64,000 bases of DNA from Aldrovandia affinis (Eukaryota; Chordata; Actinopteri; Notacanthiformes; Halosauridae). Below, in pieces: positions 56,390-64,000 of this stretch. The DNA lies in NCBI GenBank assembly GCA_029706075.1, contig JAINUG010000073.1, positions 1,697,501-1,761,500 of the forward strand. The letters are read 5' to 3'. The position numbers and the translations under genes were made by a program. Under the pieces are notes generated by a model. It saw only the letters and a list, made by a program, of their open reading frames with translations, ran no database searches and was not told the DNA's origin. Positions within the stretch are counted from its first letter, which is position 1; each line of letters starts with the position of its first letter.

Positions 56390-56675
56390 CGGGACGACAC
56401 TGACTCAGTGGTTAACGACATGGGCTGGCAAGCGGAGGGTTGCTGGTTTGAATCCCAGGAAGGCCAAACAAATAAACAATGAACTGGAAACCAGAGGAAA
56501 GCTAGTTCACTTCCTGGGGCACTGCTGAAGTGCCCTTGAGCAAGGCACTGAACCCCTAAAACTGCTCCAGGGGTGCCGTACTGTGGCTGACCCTGCGCTC
56601 TGACCTCTCTTAGCAGAGGTATGCGAAAAGACAAATTCCAATTACCTTGTGTAACATGGCAATAAAGAATATTAA
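56390..56675 (+). mobile_element. SINE D, full length
   Basis: Head GACTCAGTGGTTAACGACAT with box B GGTTGCTGGTTTGAATCCC. Body CACTTCCTGGGGCACTGCTG, GAGCAAGGCACTGAACCCC and CTGCTCCAGGGGTGCC. 3' end AATTACCTTGTGTAACATGG and CAATAAAG. This copy shows the tRNA-like head best. Confidence 0.83.
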
Positions 56676-57449
56676 TTAATTACTATAAGTATAGCTGTCA
56701 TCTGAACAAGTCTTTGAAAGCCAAAGGAGTGGGACTTTCTATGCCAGGGTGCCTCGAGGGCCATTTGAACCCCGTCCCTTTGTGACCCCCCCCATGTAAG
56801 TATCGAGAACAATGGCCCGGCCCTTAAGCCACAGACCAGTGCACAACAGCAGCTACAGTCGAGAACCCGACACCCGTCAGTCATGTTGGCCTCAGCCTGG
56901 TTGACTGCGTTCAAGCATCGTGAAGTGGAGATTTAAAAGGGAGCTGTGGGTGGGGGGCAGGGAGGCTTTTTTCAGAATTGCACAATACACTGAGGTGGTT
57001 TCGAGGGCGGGCGGCCATTTTAATTGCATTCCGTAGTCTCCTCATTCAAATGCGAATCACTGCGTGGAGGCATAAATTAGAACAGGGTACTTAAATGTCA
57101 CGGGGTTATTGATTGAAACTTACTTGGGGGGCTTTTCACTGGATCAAGTTCTTGAGTGTAATTGCGAAATTGAATGACTTAATTTGCTGAGTGGGTACCC
57201 TTGGATCCTGCCGACTTTCACAGGAGTCCATTATAAGCACATGCTTCCCCTTGGCTTTTTTCTCCTCTCCTCACTTTCCGTCCAGGTGAATGTGAAAGCC
57301 TTCGTAGAGGGCTTTCGGGGGCAGGGGTTTTAAATGTGTGTTACATTTGGTGTTGAAAGTAAGTGAACAGCCCTGAAAGGACACATCATTTAATTGTGTA
57401 CATCTGGAATGTAAAAAAATATATATATATTTCAAATGTTTCCAGTTTT
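56676..57449. other. Non-coding; possible conserved island
   Basis: Bases 57000-57200 are repeat-free with motifs such as CCATTTTAATTGCATTCC and TTATTGATTGAAAC. No gene found. Confidence 0.38.
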
Positions 57450-57589
57450 TGACAGGTGGTTTTGTGTGTGTCTGCGTTGACAAATGATCCACTTCCAGGA
57501 CTCCTCTTCCAGGATTGTGTCGACTTGGACAAGGGCGATATCCGCGGTCGAGCGAGCAGGAGACATCGCCCAGCTGTGTCTCTGCGTTT

Positions 57590-57722
57590 GCTCCGATGTT
57601 GGCGCACTCTTTGCCTGTATTGCCCTGATTGCTCCTGTTTGACCATTGCCTGTTTGTTACGCAATAAAGGACATTATTGCAGTTCTGGGTCCGCGCCTGG
57701 TTTTCCTACTCCGTTCCTGACA
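57590..57722 (+). mobile_element. Possible LTR 3' part (R/U5) relic
   Basis: ACGCAATAAAGGACATTATT, GCAGTTCTGGGTCCGCG and CTCCGTTCCTGACA have the texture of an LTR poly(A) signal, U5 and CA terminus. No partner LTR or clear TG start was found. Confidence 0.3.
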
Positions 57723-59784
57723 CTTCAGAAAGTTGCCCCGCAACTTCCAGGGAGCGAAGGGCCAACGGCGACGTGCATTGCCCTCGGACGAATGGATCAA
57801 TGTCATGCTTAATTAAACGAATTAGATTAATTAAAAATGAGTCCGCTTTGACTCGACAACATTGACAAATGTTCACTCTCGATCTAAACAGGATTGATTC
57901 CAACGAAAATTACCATCGTGCCTTTGTCTCGACCGACACAGACTAAAAATAAAAGGATTCATTTGAAGGGTAATTAGCCTTCACCCGTGCCTCTATAAAT
58001 AACAGGTACGTATTTAAAGAGGACCACGAAGGCCATGTGTCCTGCGGGCATATAGGCAACTCTTTCAGTTGTGCTCTATGTATGTGTGGTATCATAGCAT
58101 ACTAAGGACAGAAAGGGAGAAATCGTGCCATTTAGCTTTAACTCGGTTATCCACAAACGTGTGACAGCCCCTCGTGCGTGACTTGTTAAATTGACGATGG
58201 TATTTGGCATTCAGGCTTTCGGGTTTTGCAAGAGAGAGAGAGAGAGAGAGAGAGAGTTCCAGGGATGTGACTGAGACAGAGCGAGGGACCCAGCGAACTG
58301 TTGAAAAAGGGTAGGGTGCGTAGTCTGGCTGGTAGAGCTCCCGGAAAAGGCCTCCGATGTTAACAAGAAGCACATCAGTAGCATCATTTCTCATTCAAAC
58401 ATGATTGAATCCCTTTTAAGACACTTTTTTTTTTTATTAGCCGTACTGCGATACATAAAAGCCATCATTGTATTACTTACAAACAATTGAGGCTTGGTTG
58501 GATATGTTTAGCTTTTTTTCTTCACTTTTTTTTGCTTTTTTGTGGCTGTAAGCAAAGCTTTATGGTCTTGTTAGAATCTCATCTAGGAAAAAGGGTCTTC
58601 AATGAGCGGAACAGGCAGTCAGGGCATACATCAATCAAACGTCGGGCCTAATCTAATCGCAGAGCAGTCACCTCATTACTGCAAGGTAGCTGTGCCGGAA
58701 ATCCGCCTGCAGTCTTTGGCTAAGCAGATTGACTGCCCTGCGTTCTTCGATGGATCTAATTTTAATGTTTATCTCCTTTTGAAATTGAAGAAACAGAGAG
58801 CAGAAAAGCACTTCATAATATTTGTACGATTTTACTGTTTAAATGTTCATGTCAGTGTGTGCGTCCTTGCGTGCATGTTTTGAGCCATAACTCCAGAAGA
58901 ATGCTGAACAATGGAATTGGACTGACTGGGAATTGGACTCAAGCTGCTCTCATTAAGGTTTATCATAACCTTTCAGTTTAACCTTTAACCCCACGGTGAG
59001 GACATTGTGAGCCATCCCATTTCCCCGATGTATATAATATGTATATATACAGATATATAATATCATATGGGTAAGAGTTCAATGGAAGATGAAGGCATTC
59101 ACTAGCATCACATTTTTGCATTTTCTTTACAAAAACTTTTAATTGTGAAATAGCAGTGAGGAACAGCCACACTTAGACTTAGGACCTTTATCATCCCAAA
59201 ATAGGTCAATTCATTTGGCAGCTTCAATATACACGAAGACATAGAATCATTTAAAAAAACAGAAAAAAGGCGCATATTATAAAAGGACATCTTTACATTC
59301 AGGGCAAATTCCATTTGTTACAGCGCAGAAGTGCATCTAGTCCGGTACATTTAGGGCATTAAAAGTGCCAAAGTGCATTCAGTGCAACTAGACAGAACTA
59401 GCCAGTTTGATGGCAGCTGGGACAACATAAACTGATGTTGCGCAATTGAAGAGCCTTTATGGACACCATGCTGTTGGCAACTAAACCAGAAGTCCCACTC
59501 TGGCCTGCCCATGTACCCTATCAGCGTCGTATTGGGCTTTGAATCCGTCTGTCTTTCTGCAAGCGGAGGTCAAAGGATTCAGAGGACGTCCTCAGAGCAG
59601 GCTGCCAGAGTGGGATTGCCAACAAACAAAACAACAATCGCCCACGGCAGAGGCAGCGACAGCGACATCACAGCATCGGCAAAAGGTCTGGAACCCTGTT
59701 GTTATCAGCCGATGCCAAGCTCCGTCCTGGTCACGTCACACATTTGTTCCACCAGCGCCAGACTTGCATGTCACAATGGTATTT
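57723..59784. other. Anonymous non-coding sequence
   Basis: (GA)n at 58230-58255. Homeodomain-like sites cluster at 57805-57845 (GCTTAATTAAACGAATTAGA). No gene recognised. Confidence 0.4.
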
Positions 59785-60100
59785 TCTTTTCTTTTTTTCT
59801 AATTTTTTTCCTGTTTTTCTCCCAATTTGGTTGCCAATGGTACCCTCTATTTTATTTTCAATTCCCCACCCCCACGAGTCCTCCGCCCGTCCTCCGGGAG
59901 CGAGATTTACATTCCTGGACCTATTTCCCCACCTTCTTCCGAGACGGAGATCTTCCACGGACGCCATTAACCTCGACGGACTCGTGCCGGCTCTCCCTCC
60001 CCCGGAGGCGGACAGCCAAATGCCGCCTCCGATCGGGCTGACGACCAGGGCCGGTCTGGTAGAAACGCGGGTTTCGATCCGCGGCCCTGACAGTCAGCAC
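59785..60100 (-). mobile_element. SINE B2, reverse
   Basis: Begins with the reversed tail (TTTTTCTCCCAATTTGGTTG, CCAATGGTACCCTCTATTTT). It continues with CTTCTTCCGAGACGGAGATC, CCCTCCCCCGGAGGCGGACA and a head with GGGTTTCGATCCGCGGCC. The GC-rich body has many CpG. Confidence 0.72.
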
Positions 60101-60351
60101 ACACCACACAAACGTGTTCTGGAACAAAATACCTTTGCAGTGGTATTTGAAAGTTTGACAGTAGTTTTCCCAGGTTGGTCTGGTCTATTAATAGGCCAGT
60201 AATGGAGGTTTATGTGGAGTGTGATTGAAGTCTAATGGCAGGAGTTTCCTAGCTCCACATGTTTTATATTAGGAATGCTATTACTGTTTAATGTATTAAT
60301 TATTATTATTATTATTATTTAAATTGTGTATTTGAATAACTCATATGCTAT

Positions 60352-60536
60352 TACATTTACATTTTACATTTTAAGCATTTAGCAGACGCTCTTATCCAGA
60401 GCGACTTACAAAATGTGCATTAATACAAGGTAAGAACAATCATAGTTAGCGCACAAGATCAGTGCAGTAATACAGCAATAGACATTGTTGCAGGCGTCTG
60501 CGTATCATACCTGTAACACTGGGAAAGAAAAGGTTA
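60352..60536 (-). mobile_element. UnaL2-like LINE 3' end, short
   Basis: TTTACATTTTACATTTTAAG, CAGACGCTCTTATCCAGAGC, ACAAGATCAGTGCAGTAATA and CATACCTGTAACACTGGG. Same 3' UTR as the copies at 29328 and 55266. Confidence 0.8.
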
Positions 60537-60735
60537 GTGGGTAGTAGCTATTATAGTAGCTATTATTTGTATCCCCCTTGATATGATTTGAGAAAGAAAC
60601 TGGTAAAAAGTAAACTAGTGCAAATTTAACACAACTGCCCGGCAAAGAGGGAAACCAAAAGCTTTAAATGTTATTAACTGTTATTAATACTGTTATTAAG
60701 TGTTATTAATGTTGGTTATGTTGTGTTATCTTGCA

Positions 60736-60880
60736 TGTTCATTCATTCATTCGTTCATTAGCTAACCCACGTATTCCTGGTCAGGGTCGCGGTGGGGGAC
60801 TGGGGCCTATGCCAGCATGCATTGGGCGAAAGGCATGAAAATTCCTTGGATATGTCGTCAATCCATCACAGGACATATCT
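60736..60880 (+). repeat. Common fish interspersed repeat fragment
   Basis: CATTCATTCATTCGTTCATT, CCTGGTCAGGGTCGCGGTGG, GGGCCTATGCCAGCATGCAT and TGGGCGAAAGGC. This ordered run is widespread in fish genomes. The family is not assigned. Confidence 0.5.
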
Positions 60881-62636
60881 TGCATGTTCTTTTTATCAAA
60901 TGTTTGTACCATCAAATAACATGAACTTAAGTCCAGTCAAAACAGTCCAATTAGTTGATTTGTTGTATCACACATATAAAATACAGGCACACTTGGTAAA
61001 GTTTACTTAATAACCTTCAGTATTACGCTCCAAAAACACAGGTCATCTCATGTCAATAGGTGTGTCTGTGTGTACTGGCTGCTCAATGTGTATGTGGCAC
61101 CTCAGCTGTTAAAAAAGTTCTGTTCTTCAAAGTTAAGTTTTTGAATTCACTTTATTTGCACAAATGTATTTGTCTTGCATGACTCTATGCAAATTTATGC
61201 GAGACAAATAAAAGCCTGCCGTTGCAAGACCTTTCTTTCACTTTAATTTGGAACAACAATAACAAAATAGACACTGTGCCAAAGGCGGAGAGAGGAAACC
61301 GGCCAGCAAGTTCACGGGTACGGTAGGTTGCAATGCTAAGGCTTGCTTTTGGTCTCAATTTCACTGTGACCCGTTCTCATTATAGTCTGTGGAGAGTGGT
61401 CTTCGCCAGAGAGGACTTTAATCAGAGACTTGCAATCTTCCATAATTTATTCTCATTTTTCACCTCCCATTATAAAAACACCATTTCATTTCCCCATAAG
61501 TACCTGCGATTATGGAGTGCACATTTACAGATCAAACATGTTCTCCATTTGTTTGTTTTAATTTCATCATTCAGTGGAACCTCTTCCAAAAATGCATTAA
61601 TACAAACATAATATCGTGATTATGATAACCTCTCAAACCCCATTGGGCTCAATGAAAGCAGCCATTGAACACCATCGTTGAAATACGAATGCCAAGTTTG
61701 GCTGAAGTACTCTAAACAATTGGCAGGTCAACTTGAGTACACCCTTTACTCGCACACAGGAAATGAATACATTTCCGTTGTTAAAGTGTTTACGATGCGA
61801 ATAAGAGCCACACCAGGGACTGTATTGGAGCCAAAATGGCAGCTAAATTCTTGCAGCGTATAATAAATTAAGCAGCAGTAGTTTTTGGCTAGTTATTCCT
61901 GGCACAAAAAAGCAAAGATAATTTAGATAGCGTTACTGTCTCGCCACTCTTCAGCAGTGTATAAATCTATCTTATTGTTTGTTAGGTGCATTGATTACTG
62001 TTCCTCGTTGTAAACGTACACAGTGGGTGACAAAGAAGCTGCCACAACGCATTTAAGATGCTGTGTCTCTAACTATGATTTAATACCACTGCAAGAAACC
62101 ATTTAACAATTTTTAGAACCCATAACCTGTGTAACTGTGATTTCTAACACAGACAGCGTTTGTCTAGGAAAACAAAGGCAATGCCAACATTCATCTAATG
62201 GCTGGCAGGCAGAGAGGCTCATTACTCAGGACGTACCCATGTCCCTACCAATAAATCCAATCGTGTACATCTCAATCCCTTGCTCTTATATTAAATGAGA
62301 GTAGAACTGGGCTCTTTGAGGTAATTTTTGAGGTACCGCAATGAATTTATGTCAATGAAAAGCACAGAACTTTCCAAATAAGTTTCTGAAGTTTTTTTTT
62401 TTTCTCATGTGTGAGCAGTCTTTGTGTTTGTAGCAGAGATAATCACATTTTTAATAATAACAAAATTATAATAAAGCTTCAATGTTAATTCTATCAAAAA
62501 TTAATGGCAGTGAAATCTTTGATACCGCAGTTTCAGTTTCGTACACCTCGTATTTCCATTCTGTGGGAAAACTACCTGAAAAACTATGGAAAAAGAAAAA
62601 GAAAATTTAAAACATAAAATTATCAGGACCCACTCG
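60881..62636. other. Anonymous non-coding sequence
   Basis: No gene or transposon recognised. Confidence 0.4.
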
Positions 62637-62695
62637 ACATTTTACATTTTAAGCATTTAGCAGATGCTCTTATCCAGAGCGACTTACAAGATGTG
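62637..62695 (-). mobile_element. LINE/SINE tail fragment
   Basis: ACATTTTACATTTTAAGC and AGCAGATGCTCTTATCCAGA, then GCGACTTACAAGATG: the conserved tail alone. Confidence 0.72.
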
Positions 62696-63244
62696 GCTTA
62701 ACTCCATTTGTGACTGAACTCTGTTTCGATGACAGACTAATGGCACTTTTCCATGGCACAAAACGGTACAGGAAGCATTGGAACTATCTAAAACGTGAAC
62801 CAATGTTTTTTTTGGTTGCATTTCCATGAGACTTCCTGAAGAAGACAGGAGGAGTTACTGTCTGAAGTGACGTCAGAAACGTGACAAGCAAGACAGTTAG
62901 CTCGATAAGTGAGCTGTTGCATTAGACAGCTTGCCTACCCTAGTTGTGTAATGTCAGTTAAAAATGATAACCGCCAGTTCATTCACTTATGAACTAGTCC
63001 GTTTTTGAAATTGTTCAGCTGAAACATTCTTTTAAGGACATGCACTATTATAATTAATACTAAACATTAATCTGATTATTGGAGAAACTGCAGTAAAAAT
63101 GTATGAACTTAAAGTGACTATGCCGCCAGTTTTTTAAAACTAACAAGACAGCAAATTTAGTAAAACAATGTGACAGTAAAAAATTAACAAGATGGCAAAT
63201 TTAATAAAACAATGTGACTATTCACCATGCGATTATTCAGTTAT

Positions 63245-63745
63245 GGTAAGTACTCCCACCCTCCAGCACCCCCACTGGCTCCCGGTCAAGTCCCATGTCT
63301 CATTTAAAATTATCCTCCTCACCTATAAGTCTCTCCATGACCTTGCCCCCAAAAATACCTCTCGGACCTCCTCCACACCTACACCCCCTCTGGAAGGCTA
63401 CGCTCCTCTGACACTGGACTCCTCATCACTCCCCACACCAGGCTGTCCACTGTGGGGGACAGGGCCTTTAGTGCAGCTGCTCCTGGCCTCTGGAATGCCC
63501 TCCCTGCCTCAATCCACAGCGCAGAGTCCACCTCCATTTTCCCTCCAAATCCAGACTGAAGACTCACCTCTTCAGCCTGGCCTGTTCTGTACTTTAGTTC
63601 TCCTGATTTCCAGGACTTTGTGCTTGTTTTTAAATGGTGTCAAATGCTTTTTGTCTTTTTCTTTGACCCTTTTTATACTCAACAGTGTCCTTGGGTTCCT
63701 AGAAAAGCACTTCAAATTAAACTTAATAATAATAATAATAATAAG
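63245..63745 (+). mobile_element. L2-clade LINE 3' end with frameshifted ORF2 C-terminus
   Basis: The frame reads LQHPHWLPVKSHVSFKII and LLTYKSLHDLAP, the conserved stretch of L2-type ORF2 proteins. After a frameshift in the run near 63350 it continues in another frame with RAFSAAAPGLWNALPASI, the C-terminal block. The 3' UTR ends with GTCCTTGGGTTCCTAGAAAA, GCACTTCAAATT and (AAT)n. SINE C carries a similar end. The copy is truncated and non-functional. Confidence 0.85.
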
Positions 63746-64000
63746 TAGTCATTTTCAGTCCAGATGGCACACTGATGACACACTCCAGATGACTAACTAT
63801 CTGTTAGTAAAATGTTTGCATAGCTATAAGCATGCATCCAGGCTCAATTATGAAGGCTGTACAAACTCAGGTCACGTCAGGCCACGGCTGCCAATGCGTT
63901 GAGCCACTATACAGCACTTGCCGATTGGAACCTTTCTCTGACTAATCAATATATCTGCATGGCAAGTTAGTTTTCTGTGGTTAAAATTTGAAATGGGAGT
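63746..64000. other. Non-coding end of window
   Basis: Nothing recognised. Confidence 0.4.

Overview
This window looks like vertebrate, most probably teleost fish, non-coding genomic DNA. It has no operon layout and no long open frames outside one retroelement. It is AT-rich with scattered GC-rich patches, has long (GT)n microsatellites, and is packed with short interspersed elements, truncated LINE 3' ends, Tc1/mariner, hAT, Harbinger and piggyBac-type DNA elements. I found no host protein-coding gene, no true tRNA or rRNA gene and no CRISPR array. Several LINE and SINE copies end in a conserved tail (GGATAAGAGCNTCTGCTAAAT followed by TGTAA-type repeats) of the kind known from the eel LINE UnaL2 and its SINE partners. 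That fits a fish but does not fix the species.

Layout. 0-10 kb: a box-A minisatellite attached to a SINE, a LINE end, a compound (GT)n tract, a rearranged Tc1 foldback and a Harbinger-like inverted-repeat element. 10-25 kb: three hAT-type MITEs with clear 8-bp target duplications, tRNA-derived SINEs of several families, a Tc1-type MITE split by a LINE tail, and a relic of a piggyBac-type element. 25-35 kb: a complete TTAA-flanked piggyBac-type element with an internal 147-bp tandem repeat, two LINE 3' ends, and the largest box-A minisatellite (about 28 units). 35-45 kb: more SINEs, LINE ends, another box-A array and quiet sequence with possible regulatory islands. 45.6-48.9 kb: the most notable object, an LTR element with near-identical 589-bp LTRs whose interior carries a GC-rich coiled-coil reading frame instead of gag-pol. 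49-64 kb: a fifth box-A array, a TA-flanked but dead Tc1 element, a tandem duplication, and further SINE and LINE ends.

How the parts relate. At least two SINE/LINE pairs share 3' tails: the tRNA-headed SINEs A and T with a UnaL2-like LINE, and SINE C with another L2-clade LINE. This fits LINE machinery mobilising SINEs. SINE A has repeatedly grown a 29-bp minisatellite from its own box-A promoter region, at five separate loci in both orientations. The LTR element is non-autonomous and would need enzymes from elsewhere. All family calls rest on motifs read by eye; no alignment or database search was run.
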